Assembly: GCF_000826085.1 (NCBI RefSeq)
Contig: NZ_CCYM01000002.1
Location: 124,001-188,000 of the forward strand
Length of the DNA stretch: 64,000 nt
Direction of reading: 5' to 3'
From: Nigerium massiliense
Lineage (GTDB): Bacteria; Actinomycetota; Actinomycetes; Propionibacteriales; Propionibacteriaceae
The notes under the pieces are model-generated. The model did not search any database. It saw nothing but the letters and a program-made list of their open reading frames with translations, and was not told where the DNA came from. Of this stretch, positions 52,308 through 60,330 are shown piece by piece. Position 1 is the stretch's first letter, and the number at the start of each line of letters is the position of its first letter. The position numbers and the translations under genes were made by a program.

Positions 52308-54104
52308 GTGACGAACACCACCAGCACGCCCGTCGTCGAGGGCATGGGGGCGATCCCGACCTCCTCGGGCACCGGCTTCCGGGTCTGGGCGCCCAACGCC
52401 GACTCGGTCGCCGTCTTCGGGGAGTTCAACGACTGGTCGACGGACGCCGACCCGCTCACCAGCGAGGGAAACGGCTACTGGTACGGCTTCGTCCCGGCCG
52501 CGAAGACCGGCGACGAGTACAAGTTCTGGCTCACCAACGGCGAAGACTCCTTCGCCCGCGTCGACCCGTACGCCCGCCAGGTCACCAACTCGATCGGCAA
52601 CGGCATCATCTACGACCACGCCTCCTTCGACTGGGAGGGCGACTCCGCGAACTGCCCGCCGCACCACGAGCTCGTCATCTACGAGATGCACGTCGGCTCG
52701 TTCGCCACCGGCGAGGGCGACGTCGGCCGCTTCGACGACGTCATCGGCAAGCTCGACTACCTCAAGTCGCTCGGAATCAACGCCATCCAGGTGATGCCGG
52801 TCACCGAGTTCGCCGGCGACCGCTCCTGGGGCTACAACCCGGCGCACATCTTCGCCGTCGAGAGCGGCTACGGCGGCCCGGACGCCTACAAGACCCTCAT
52901 CAAGGAGGCGCACCGCCGCGGGCTCGCCGTCATCCAGGACGTCGTCTACAACCACTTCGGTCCCTCCGACCTCGACCTGTGGACGTTCGACGGCTGGAGC
53001 GACAACGGCAAGGGCGGCATCTACTTCTACAACGATGACCGCAGCGCCACTCCCTGGGGCGACACCCGGCCCGATTACGGACGCGGCGAGGTGCGTCAGT
53101 TCATCCGCGACAACGCGATGATGTGGCTCGCGGACTACCACCTGGACGGCCTGCGCTTCGACATGACGCCCTACATGCGCAGCGTCTCGGGCGGCGGCTT
53201 CGACCTGGCCGAGGGCTGGCAGCTGATGCGCTGGATCACCGACTCCGTCCGCGAGGAGTTCCCCGGCCGCATCACGATCGCCGAGGACCTGCACGGCTAC
53301 GACCGCCTCACCGGCCGCGACGACGACGGCGCCGGCTTCCACGCCCAGTGGGACGGCGAGTTCGTCCACCCCGTTCGGCAGGCCATCATCACCCCGTCGG
53401 ACGATGTGCGCTCGCTGTCGACGATCGCGGACGCCATCCGGCACGACTACAACGGCGACGGCTTCCAGCGCGTCATCTACACCGAGTCGCACGACGATGT
53501 CGCGAACGGCTCGGCGCGGGTGCCGAACGAGATCGACCCCGGCGACGAAACCGGCTGGTGGGCGCAGAAGCGCTCGACGATCGGCGGCGCGCTGGTGATG
53601 ACGTCGCCGGGTATCCCGATGATCTTCCAGGGACAGGAGGCGCTGGAGGGCGGCTGGTTCTCCGACACCGACCCGATCGACTGGGACCGCAACGCGAACT
53701 TCTCCGGTATCGCCCGCCTCTACCAGGACCTGATCGATCTGAGGCTCAACCGCGGCGGCGTCACGCGCGGGCTCACGGGCCACGGCCTCAACGTCTTCCA
53801 CGTCAACGAGGACGCCAACGTCATCGCCTTCCAGCGCTGGGCCGAGCACGGCCCCGGCGACGACATCCTCGTGGTCGTGAACCTGCACCACGAGCCGCGC
53901 GAGAGGTACCGCGTCGGCGTCCCCAGCGGCGGGCTGTGGAAGCTGCGCTTCAACAGCGATGCGTCCCTGTACAGCTCGATCTTCGGCGACTACGACAGCT
54001 TCGATTTCGAGCCGTTCGACGAGGACGAGGACGGCATGGCGCTCCACACCGATCTCAACATCGGGCCCTACACCGTCCTGATCTACAGCCAGGACCCGGC
54101 CTGA
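52308..54104 (+). CDS. GH13 alpha-amylase family glucan enzyme with CBM48 (branching-enzyme-like)
   Basis: 598 aa. An N-terminal CBM48 (FRVWAPNADSVAVFGEFNDW) is followed by a GH13 barrel with the four conserved regions: DVVYNHFG, GLRFDMTPY (nucleophile Asp285), IAEDLHG (acid/base Glu326) and ESHDD (Asp396). A C-terminal beta domain ends the protein. Transglycosylation (branching) or alpha-glucan hydrolysis on glycogen is likely; trehalohydrolase-like specificity is an alternative. GTG start after AAAGGA. It is divergent from the lipoprotein gene, and a terminator follows. Confidence 0.85.
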   Translation: MTNTTSTPVVEGMGAIPTSSGTGFRVWAPNADSVAVFGEFNDWSTDADPLTSEGNGYWYGFVPAAKTGDEYKFWLTNGEDSFARVDPYARQVTNSIGNGIIYDHASFDWEGDSANCPPHHELVIYEMHVGSFATGEGDVGRFDDVIGKLDYLKSLGINAIQVMPVTEFAGDRSWGYNPAHIFAVESGYGGPDAYKTLIKEAHRRGLAVIQDVVYNHFGPSDLDLWTFDGWSDNGKGGIYFYNDDRSATPWGDTRPDYGRGEVRQFIRDNAMMWLADYHLDGLRFDMTPYMRSVSGGGFDLAEGWQLMRWITDSVREEFPGRITIAEDLHGYDRLTGRDDDGAGFHAQWDGEFVHPVRQAIITPSDDVRSLSTIADAIRHDYNGDGFQRVIYTESHDDVANGSARVPNEIDPGDETGWWAQKRSTIGGALVMTSPGIPMIFQGQEALEGGWFSDTDPIDWDRNANFSGIARLYQDLIDLRLNRGGVTRGLTGHGLNVFHVNEDANVIAFQRWAEHGPGDDILVVVNLHHEPRERYRVGVPSGGLWKLRFNSDASLYSSIFGDYDSFDFEPFDEDEDGMALHTDLNIGPYTVLIYSQDPA

Positions 54105-54192
54105 CGCGGTCTCCTCGCCGCCCGATCTTGAGGACGCCTACCGGTCCGAGGCGTCCCCCGATGACCCGCCGCCGCGGCGTCCCGGACGCGGA

Positions 54193-54224
54193 AGCGCCCC
54201 CGAACCGGGTGGTTCGGGGGCGCT
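54193..54224. terminator. terminator between the GH13 gene and the HbhA-position protein gene
   Basis: A perfect 14-bp stem (AGCGCCCCCGAACC and complement) with a GGGT loop in the gap between convergent stop codons. Confidence 0.85.
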
Positions 54225-54301
54225 GGCCGGGTTGAACTCGATCGACCACCCTCACTCGCGCACGCTCTGCGGCGCGGCGACGGACAGCCGGGCGCGTCAG
54301 C

Positions 54302-54919
54302 TCACACGCGCGGCGGCTCGGGGGTGTCGGTCGGGTGCTCGTCGACGGGCGCGTCGGCGATGACGGTCTCCTCGATGACCTCCTGCTCGAGCGGGACCTC
54401 GCCGCTCGCCTTCGCCGGGTCGGTCGCGGCCTTCTCCTCGGCGACGGTCTGCGGGTCGGCGTCCACGTCGTCGAAGTCGAACGGGCCGCGGCCGTCCTTC
54501 GGCTGCGCGGCGGCCGGCGGGCGGTTCATCAGGTTGCGGCCGCGCTCGGCCATGTCGCGGTAGCCCTTGGTGGCCTCCTCGACGAAGCGGTTCACCTGCT
54601 CGGAGAGCTGGTCGAGGAACTGCTTCCCAGCGGGATCCCCCGTGTTGTTCGGGTGCGTCTCCTGGTACTGGGTCTTCTGGTTCTCGAAGAACGCCTTGGC
54701 CTTGTCGGCCACCGTGTTGGCGAAACCGGCGGCAGCGTAGGCGGTCTCCGACGCGAACTTCATGGCCTGTTCGCCCAGCTTCTCGGTGTCGAGGCGGCCG
54801 CCGTTGTTCTGGTCGCCCGTGGTGCCGCGCTCCGCGCCGCCCTCGGTGTCGTCCAGGCGCGACTCGTCGACGCGCGGCTGCTCGTTCTTGGTGTTGTCGA
54901 AGTTGTTCTGCTCGGTCAT
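54302..54919 (-). CDS. acidic helical protein downstream of an XRE regulator (HbhA/phasin-like helix region)
   Basis: 205 aa. A hydrophilic Asn/Asp-rich N-terminus is followed by amphipathic helices (KLGEQAMKFASETAYAAAGFA and QLSEQVNRFVEEATKGYRDMAERGRNL, about residues 46-130), then an acidic, disordered tail rich in Asp, Glu, Pro. In mycobacteria, hbhA (heparin-binding haemagglutinin, also lipid/inclusion-associated) follows the orthologous XRE gene; here the lysine-rich tail is replaced by an acidic one. A function in lipid-body or surface association is inferred only. It starts 72 bases after the XRE stop, same strand. Confidence 0.6.
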   Translation of the reverse strand: MTEQNNFDNTKNEQPRVDESRLDDTEGGAERGTTGDQNNGGRLDTEKLGEQAMKFASETAYAAAGFANTVADKAKAFFENQKTQYQETHPNNTGDPAGKQFLDQLSEQVNRFVEEATKGYRDMAERGRNLMNRPPAAAQPKDGRGPFDFDDVDADPQTVAEEKAATDPAKASGEVPLEQEVIEETVIADAPVDEHPTDTPEPPRV

Positions 54920-54991
54920 CCGATTACTCCTTGGTTCGGGCCGGTGGGTGGTTCCGGCTGATTCTGCTCGTCGTGCTGGATCATGCCCGGC

Positions 54992-55390
54992 TCACCCCTG
55001 GGTTCCGTCACGTTGCCCGGAGCCGGAGATGAACGCCGTATAAATCTCGAGGAGCGCCTGCTTCTGTGCTTCAGACAGCCGACCGTCGTTGCGGATCGCG
55101 CCGGGCACCGACGTGGACCGCTCCTGTCCGGGGTCGAGCAGGCCGGCGCGTTGGAACAGGGTCTCTGCGGACACCGACAGTGCGGTGGCCAGACTCTGCA
55201 ACACCTCGGCGGACGGCTTGCGCAGCCCCCGTTCGATCTGACTGACATAGGGATTCGAGATCCCGGCGCGCTCGGCCAGTTGGCGTAACGACATCTCCGC
55301 CGCGCGACGCTGGGAGGCGATGAACTCGCCGAGAGTGGCGCGCTGGGCCGCCTCGTCCTCGGTTCGCTCGTCGTCTTCCATGCCCACCAT
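54992..55390 (-). CDS. XRE family transcriptional regulator (Rv0474-like)
   Basis: 132 aa. The helix-turn-helix SLRQLAERAGISNPYVSQIERGLRKPS (about residues 43-70) and following VLQSLATALSVSAETLFQRAG, then LSEAQKQALLEIYTAF, closely resemble the M. tuberculosis regulator Rv0474 as I recall it. Start ATG at 55390 or an in-frame ATG three codons later; neither has a good ribosome site. Directly upstream lies a GCTAGC-N4-GTTAGC palindrome, with a second copy 97 bases away, suggesting autoregulation and control of the divergent hydrolase. Confidence 0.85.
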   Translation of the reverse strand: MVGMEDDERTEDEAAQRATLGEFIASQRRAAEMSLRQLAERAGISNPYVSQIERGLRKPSAEVLQSLATALSVSAETLFQRAGLLDPGQERSTSVPGAIRNDGRLSEAQKQALLEIYTAFISGSGQRDGTQG

Positions 55391-55393
55391 GGT

Positions 55394-55410
55394 GCTAGCA
55401 AGAGTTAGCA
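55394..55410. promoter_or_regulatory. operator copy 1, GCTAGC-N4-GTTAGCA
   Basis: Inverted repeat GCTARC-N4-GYTAGC immediately upstream of the XRE start codon. It shares 14 of 17 bases with the second copy at 55491, including all 13 outside the spacer. Confidence 0.7.
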
Positions 55411-55490
55411 GATACAACCCCTCGGACGCCAGGGTTGGCCCTGGAGGAACCCTGACTTGCCCCGTCGCCGCCTCGAACCGACGCCGAGCC

Positions 55491-55507
55491 GCTAGCCATC
55501 GTTAGCA
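55491..55507. promoter_or_regulatory. operator copy 2, GCTAGC-N4-GTTAGCA
   Basis: Second copy of the same palindrome in the 224-base gap between the XRE gene and the divergent hydrolase. A further half-site GTTAGC lies at 55568, 42 bases before the hydrolase start. Confidence 0.7.
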
Positions 55508-55614
55508 AACCGAGATCCGGGATGACCACCCCGGCATTGGTCGGTTGCGAAGACCGCGGAGGCTGCGGTTAGCTAGAAAAACGTCTCCCACCCTTTTGGT
55601 ACCGAGGAGCAGCC

Positions 55615-56622
55615 ATGGCCGATCGTCGCCGGATCGTCAAACGACTCGCAATCGGGTGCGGCGGGCTGCTCGCGTTGGTGGTGAACGCGGCCGTCGTGCT
55701 GATGTTCTTCAACCCGTGGGCGCCCAAGGTCACCGTCACCGATCCCGGTCAGGGTGGCACGCGCATCACCGAGAACGGCCTGCTCGGCAACTACTACCCA
55801 GCCGTAGGCGCCGAGCGCCGGCCCGGCGTCCTCGTGTTCGGCGGCTCCGAAGGCGGGCTGAGCCAGGGCAGCGACCGCATCGCTCGTACGCTCAGCAAGG
55901 AGGGATTCTCCGCGCTGGCGATCTCCTACTGGGGCGGCCCCGGCCAGAACCCGCGCATGGAGAAGGTGCCTCTGGAGACCTTCGACACCGCGCTCGGCTG
56001 GCTGGGCCGGCAGCCGAGCGTGGATCCGCAGCGGCTCGGGATCATGGGCGCTTCCAAGGGCGGCGAGGCGTCGCTGCTCGTCGCGTCCCGCAACCCGCAG
56101 GTTCGAGCGGCCGTGGGCTACGTCCCGTCCAGCGTGGTCTGGCAGGGGTTCGACCAGGCGCAGCCCTGGCGGATGGCGTTCGGGATGGAGTCCACCTGGA
56201 GCGCCGGCGGCCAGCCCGTGCCGCCGCTGCCGTACAGCAGCCGGTACCGCGGCGGCGACCTGGTCGACCTCTACCGCATGTCGCTGGAGGACAACCTCGC
56301 CGCGCACCCCGAGGCCGTCATCCCTGTCGAGAAGGCGCGAGGCCCTCTGCTGCTGATCTGCGGCGAGAAGGACACGATGTGGCCGTCGTGCGCGATGTCC
56401 GCCGACGTGAAGAAGCGCGCCACCGAGCATGGCCACCCCGCGGTCACGGTGCTCGCCTACGCGGACGCCGGGCACATGATCTTCGGGCCGCCGGTGCCGA
56501 CGAACATCGAGTTCTACGACAAGCTCGGCGTGCTCGGCGGGACGCCGGACGCGAACAACGCGGCCGCGGCCGACAGCTGGCCCAAGGTGGTCACGTTCCT
56601 GACCAGGCAGCTGAAGTCCTGA
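55615..56622 (+). CDS. membrane-anchored alpha/beta hydrolase, BAAT/acyl-CoA thioester hydrolase C-terminal-like
   Basis: 335 aa. A transmembrane segment at about residues 12-32 is followed by an extracytoplasmic hydrolase domain: GVLVFGGSEGGLSQGSDR, nucleophile elbow GIMGASKGGEASLL (serine near 147), LLICGEKDTMWP (acid), YADAGHMIFGP (histidine). This matches the BAAT C-terminal hydrolase family, acting on acyl thioesters or amides. The start follows an ACCGAGGAGC ribosome site. It is divergent from the XRE regulator, and copies of a shared palindrome lie between them. Confidence 0.8.
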   Translation: MADRRRIVKRLAIGCGGLLALVVNAAVVLMFFNPWAPKVTVTDPGQGGTRITENGLLGNYYPAVGAERRPGVLVFGGSEGGLSQGSDRIARTLSKEGFSALAISYWGGPGQNPRMEKVPLETFDTALGWLGRQPSVDPQRLGIMGASKGGEASLLVASRNPQVRAAVGYVPSSVVWQGFDQAQPWRMAFGMESTWSAGGQPVPPLPYSSRYRGGDLVDLYRMSLEDNLAAHPEAVIPVEKARGPLLLICGEKDTMWPSCAMSADVKKRATEHGHPAVTVLAYADAGHMIFGPPVPTNIEFYDKLGVLGGTPDANNAAAADSWPKVVTFLTRQLKS

Positions 56623-56629
56623 GGACGCC

Positions 56630-57430
56630 TCAGGCGTCTGGGCTGCTCCGGTGCTTGCGGCGCGCCGGCGGCAGCCCTTGCTTGGCCAGGCCGGCGCGCG
56701 CGGTCAGTCGGTAGCGCGTGAGACGGGTGAGCAGGGGGTAGGGGATCTCGCGGTCATCCGGGCCGGGCCAGTCGGCGTCCAGTTGCTCACTGACGGCGTC
56801 CAGCCGTCGGCGTTTGGCCTCGTCGGATGCGGTGCGCCAATAGCTGAACGTCGTCACCAGGTCGCGCAGGTCGCGCTTGGAGATCGGCCGCGTCCAGGCG
56901 ACGACGTGCTCCTCGCGCGGCTGCAGGTCGGGGTGCAGGAACCGCGGGAGCCGTCGCGTCACGGCCCGTCGCTGCTTGAGGCCGCGCTGCGCGAGTTGGT
57001 ACCGGGCGACCCAGTCCACCTCGGTGTCGGCGTCGTTCCACAACATGGCGAGCGTCCCGCCGGGCCGAAGCAGGCGCAGCGCCTCGACGGCTGCGGCCGC
57101 GTGGTCCGTCCAGTGCCAGGACTGGCCGTAGCAAACGGCGTCCACGCAGGCGTCCGGCAGGCCCGTGCGCTCCCCCGTCGCCCGGACGCGGCGGGCCTCG
57201 GGATGCAGCGCCGCCAACGTCGCGAGCATCGGCTCGGACGGCTCCACGGCGACCACCCGGTGCCCCGCGGCGAGCAGCGCCGCAGTGAGCTTGCCGGTGC
57301 CGGCGCCGACGTCCGCGACGTCGCTGGGCGACTCCAGCAGCCAACCGATCGCCTCGTCCGGGTAGCCGGGACGCAGCGCGTCGTAACGGTCGGCGTCCGT
57401 GTCGAACGGGCCGGGGCTGGGGGCGTCCAC
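56630..57430 (-). CDS. class I SAM-dependent methyltransferase (UbiE/Methyltransf_11 type)
   Basis: 266 aa. SAM loop VADVGAGTGKLTAALLAAGHRV, motif II AVEPSEPMLATLAALHPEARRV, and GQSWHWTDHAAAAVEALRLLRPGGTLAMLWND are typical of small-molecule methyltransferases of the methyltransferase type 11 group. Substrate unknown. The GTG start is the first that keeps the usual N-terminus FDTDADRYDALRPGYP; the frame is open upstream but lacks homology. It is convergent with the preceding hydrolase gene with 7 bases between stops. Confidence 0.8.
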   Translation of the reverse strand: MDAPSPGPFDTDADRYDALRPGYPDEAIGWLLESPSDVADVGAGTGKLTAALLAAGHRVVAVEPSEPMLATLAALHPEARRVRATGERTGLPDACVDAVCYGQSWHWTDHAAAAVEALRLLRPGGTLAMLWNDADTEVDWVARYQLAQRGLKQRRAVTRRLPRFLHPDLQPREEHVVAWTRPISKRDLRDLVTTFSYWRTASDEAKRRRLDAVSEQLDADWPGPDDREIPYPLLTRLTRYRLTARAGLAKQGLPPARRKHRSSPDA

Positions 57431-57536
57431 CGGGTCATCATGCCAACCCCGCGGACGCTGGCGCGGGACGGCACCCTCGGCGGGAATGTCCGGGGCCGGT
57501 CGCTGGTTAGGCTGAAGGAACGAGGAGGTGGTGCCG

Positions 57537-58223
57537 ATGTTCGGCATGACGAGGCAGGTCGATCCGCGGGTCGCGCTCAAGGGCCGTGACGAGTCGGTGC
57601 TGGGCACGTGTGTGCACGAGATCTACGGCACGGACGTGCGGGAGGTCCCGCAGGGATCGCAGGTCGCGTACTTCGCGCTGGGGTGCTTCTGGGGCGCCGA
57701 GAAGGAGTACTGGGAGCGCACGGGCGTGACGTCCACGGCCGTCGGGTACATGGGCGGGTTCACCCCGAACCCCACCTACGAAGAGGTCTGCTCCGGACGC
57801 ACCGGGCATGCCGAGACCGTCCGGGTGTGTTTTGACCCCGAGCGCATCAGCTACGCCGATCTGGTGCGGGTGTTCTTCGAGGTGCACGACCCCACACAGG
57901 GCATGCGCCAAGGCAACGACATCGGCACGCAGTACCGCTCGGCGATCTACACCACGGATGACGAGCAAGCCGAGACGGTGCAGCGCGTCCGCGACGAGTT
58001 CCAGCAGGCGTTCTCGGAGGCCGGCTACGGCGAGATCACCACGGAGGTCGCCCCGGCCGGCGAGTTCTATTTCGCTGAGTGCTACCACCAGCAGTACCTG
58101 AACAAGAACCCGGGTGGTTACTGCCCGAACCACTCGACCGGGGTGAGGGTGCGGGAAGGTTGGCAGTCCGAGCCGACGCGGGTCCACGATCTCCTCGACG
58201 AGGACAAGTTTCGGGACAGCTAG
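57537..58223 (+). CDS. msrA: peptide-methionine (S)-S-oxide reductase
   Basis: 228 aa. Catalytic motif GCFWGAEKEYW (nucleophile cysteine), GYMGGFTPNPTYEEVCSGRTGHAE, GTQYRSAIY, and a C-terminal resolving cysteine in GGYCPNHSTG. It repairs oxidised methionine in proteins. GAGGAGG sits 9 bases before the ATG; two in-frame GTG codons just upstream overlap that ribosome site and are unlikely starts. Confidence 0.95.
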   Translation: MFGMTRQVDPRVALKGRDESVLGTCVHEIYGTDVREVPQGSQVAYFALGCFWGAEKEYWERTGVTSTAVGYMGGFTPNPTYEEVCSGRTGHAETVRVCFDPERISYADLVRVFFEVHDPTQGMRQGNDIGTQYRSAIYTTDDEQAETVQRVRDEFQQAFSEAGYGEITTEVAPAGEFYFAECYHQQYLNKNPGGYCPNHSTGVRVREGWQSEPTRVHDLLDEDKFRDS

Positions 58224-58319
58224 TCGCAAAAAGACCGGCGTGATGCTAGCGTGACCTTCTCGCGGACAAGGGTGTCGTGTCCGCTGTCACTACCCCTTGA
58301 CCAAAGAAGGCACGACCTC

Positions 58320-58958
58320 ATGTCGCACAGCGTCAACGAACCCACCCAGCCGCCGTACCCGCCGCGAAACCAGCCCCCGTACCCGCCGCAGAACCAGCCG
58401 CCCTACCCGCAGCAGAACCGGCCGCCCTACCCGCCCAATCACCGTGATGCGAAGGCACAAGCGAAGGCTGCGAGGGCTTACGCCAAGTCGACGCGGCCCT
58501 GGTACGCCAAGAAGCGCACGTGGCTTCTCGGACTTCTCGCGCTCCTTTTCATCGTCGGCATCTTCCAGATGGGCAATGGTGGAGACGCTCCGGCACAGAC
58601 CAACGCTCCGGCCAACAACGCGCCTGCTACCACTCCCGCGGCTGCTCCGCTCGTGGTCACCGCGGACAAGCTGCTTCGCGACCTCGAAGCGAACGCTCTC
58701 AAGGCCAACAACACCTACATCGATAAGAGGGTGAAGGTGACCGGCAAGGTCGACAACATCGACGCCCAAGGTGCGTACTTCAGCATTGGCCCCAGGAATG
58801 GACGCATAAGCTTCCACAGCATCCTCATGAACATCGAGCCTGATCTGAAGGACAAGGTCGCCAATCTCAAAGACGGCCAGTCTGTGACCGCCATCGGCAC
58901 GGTCACGGACGTCGGTGAAGTGATGGGATACGCCATCGATGTGGAGAGCATCGGCTAG
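58320..58958 (+). CDS. membrane protein with N-terminal PPYPP octapeptide repeats and C-terminal OB-fold (tRNA_anti-like)
   Basis: 212 aa. Residues 14-45 hold four imperfect copies of an 8-residue repeat (PPYPPRNQ, PPYPPQNQ, PPYPQQNR, PPYPPNHR). A transmembrane segment at about 70-88 leads to an Ala/Pro linker and a C-terminal domain (DKRVKVTGKVDNIDAQGAYFSIG ... SVTAIGTVTDVG) of the tRNA_anti-like OB fold. Repeats face the cytoplasm; the OB domain is outside. AGAAGG precedes the ATG. GC content looks lower than in flanking genes. Confidence 0.7.
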   Translation: MSHSVNEPTQPPYPPRNQPPYPPQNQPPYPQQNRPPYPPNHRDAKAQAKAARAYAKSTRPWYAKKRTWLLGLLALLFIVGIFQMGNGGDAPAQTNAPANNAPATTPAAAPLVVTADKLLRDLEANALKANNTYIDKRVKVTGKVDNIDAQGAYFSIGPRNGRISFHSILMNIEPDLKDKVANLKDGQSVTAIGTVTDVGEVMGYAIDVESIG

Positions 58959-59081
58959 GGCGTGTCTCCCGAATCTGCGGTGGGTGTCGGCGAAGGTGAT
59001 CGCATGTCGCGGAAGCTGGGCGCGCCCCGGTCCTGCCGAGCCGGCTAAGCAGTGCGCCATCGAGCACATGCCGCCAGCTAC

Positions 59082-59103
59082 GTGTAGACGATTCCGTCTA
59101 CAC
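59082..59103. promoter_or_regulatory. palindromic operator of the mazEF-type module
   Basis: A perfect 9-bp inverted repeat GTGTAGACG-N4-CGTCTACAC, 17 bases before the antitoxin start and just upstream of a TATCCT -10-like box at 59109. Autoregulation by the antitoxin or complex is the expected role. Confidence 0.7.
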
Positions 59104-59120
59104 AGGCCTATCCTCGTTGC

Positions 59121-59318
59121 ATGATACAGACCACGACGATCAGGGTGAGTAAGAGCACGCAGGCCCAGATCGCGCTCCTTGCCGACAAGCGGCACGAGAC
59201 CGTGGACCAGACCGTCAGGGCGGCCCTGCGGGCGCTTCGTCAGGATGCGATGGCGGTTGACCTGTCGACCGACCTCGAAGAGGACGAGTCGGAGTGGCTC
59301 GATGCTGACGCCGGGTGA
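59121..59318 (+). CDS. ribbon-helix-helix antitoxin (MazE-like)
   Basis: 65 aa. TTTIRVSKSTQAQIALLADKRHETVDQTVRAALRAL (shown in part) is a ribbon-helix-helix DNA-binding domain; the acidic C-terminus (STDLEEDESEWLDADAG) is the likely toxin-neutralising part. No ribosome site precedes the ATG, and a -10-like box lies 7 bases upstream of it, so the transcript may be leaderless. The 3' end overlaps the toxin gene by 17 bases. Confidence 0.82.
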   Translation: MIQTTTIRVSKSTQAQIALLADKRHETVDQTVRAALRALRQDAMAVDLSTDLEEDESEWLDADAG

Positions 59319-59640
59319 CGTCGTCGAGGTGGACCTCGGCACGCCTATTGGCAGCGAAGCCGGCCTTCGCCGCCCGGCCATCGTCGTCACAGCGGGACGA
59401 ATCCTGTGCGGCGGCCCGAACGTCGTCCAGGTCGTGCCACTGACCCGCACGATCCGCCGAGGCAGCGTCGAGGTGCGCGTCGAGCCTGACGAAGGGAATC
59501 GTCTCTGGGCCCCTTCAGCCGCTCAGTGTCAGCACGTGCGCTCCGTGGCCATGAGCCGCATCGTCGCTCAACAAGGCAATGTCGGTGCCGTCATCCTCGG
59601 CGAGGTCCGCGAAACCATCGCGCTCCTCATCGACCTCTGA
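59302..59640 (+). CDS. MazF/PemK-type endoribonuclease toxin
   Basis: 112 aa. MLTPGDVVEVDLGTPIGSEAGLRRPAIVVTA and VVQVVPLTRTIRR (shown in part) fit the MazF SH3-like barrel; the conserved Arg after GLR and Thr in PLTRT are the catalytic residues of this family. It cleaves mRNA at specific short sequences when not bound by antitoxin. The ATG lies inside the antitoxin gene, giving coupled translation. The following 236 bases hold no gene I can identify. Confidence 0.87.
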   Translation: MLTPGDVVEVDLGTPIGSEAGLRRPAIVVTAGRILCGGPNVVQVVPLTRTIRRGSVEVRVEPDEGNRLWAPSAAQCQHVRSVAMSRIVAQQGNVGAVILGEVRETIALLIDL

Positions 59641-59876
59641 CGCGCGCGCTCATGCCGCTGTCGGTTTACATGTGGTCGAGGGTGTACTCGGGGCTGGCGA
59701 GCTCTCCGCCCTGGGGGGTGCCTGGGAGCGGAGAGACGTCGGGGCCGAGGATCGCGCTGGCGCAAGAAGATCGGTCGAGCTTCAGTTCTTTTCGTGGTCG
59801 ACGGGAAACCCCGGGGATTGCGTACCTGGGCCACGCCGCGGGGCAGCAGGGCCGAGCATGGGTGGTCAGCTGCCGC

Positions 59877-60326
59877 TCAGGCGTCCAGCGCGTCTTTCTC
59901 ATCGGCGGTGAACAGCCGGCTGCGGGTCAGGAACCGCTTGCCCGTCGGCCCCTCCAACGAGAAGCCCGCGCCGCGTCCGGGGACGACGTCGATCGTCAGG
60001 CGGGTGTGCTTCCAGGCGGCGAACTGGCTGCGGGAGATCCACACCTGCACGGGGTCGATGTCAGGGATGTGTACGTCGCCGAGGTGGACGTCGGAGTCCC
60101 CGGTGAGGAAGTCGCCCTCCGGGTAGCACATCGGGGCGGAGCCATCACAGCAGCCGCCGGACTGATGGAACATCACGGGGCCGTGCTGGGCCACCAGTTC
60201 GACGATGAGCGCCGCCGCCGCGGGCGTGACGGCCACCCGGGCGGGCCCCTGCGTCGGGAGTTCGGTGTACCCGGCGGCCGGGGGAGGACACATCTCCCCC
60301 GGCGCGGGCGTCGTCGGTTCGGTCAT
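59877..60326 (-). CDS. DUF779 family protein
   Basis: 149 aa with the DUF779 signature FHQSGGCCDGSAPMCYPEGDF, including cysteines that could bind metal, and WKHTRLTIDVVPGRGAGFSLEGPTGKRFLTRSR. Members are regularly encoded next to aldehyde dehydrogenases, as here (start 4 bases after the dehydrogenase stop). Function unknown; a role tied to the dehydrogenase is inferred from gene linkage. Confidence 0.9.
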   Translation of the reverse strand: MTEPTTPAPGEMCPPPAAGYTELPTQGPARVAVTPAAAALIVELVAQHGPVMFHQSGGCCDGSAPMCYPEGDFLTGDSDVHLGDVHIPDIDPVQVWISRSQFAAWKHTRLTIDVVPGRGAGFSLEGPTGKRFLTRSRLFTADEKDALDA

Positions 60327-60330
60327 CGGC

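Noticed and set aside
59641..59876. Short open frames on both strands between the MazF-type gene and DUF779
   Set aside because: Neither strand gives a translation I can relate to a family or a convincing ribosome site; I see nothing supportable in these 236 bases.
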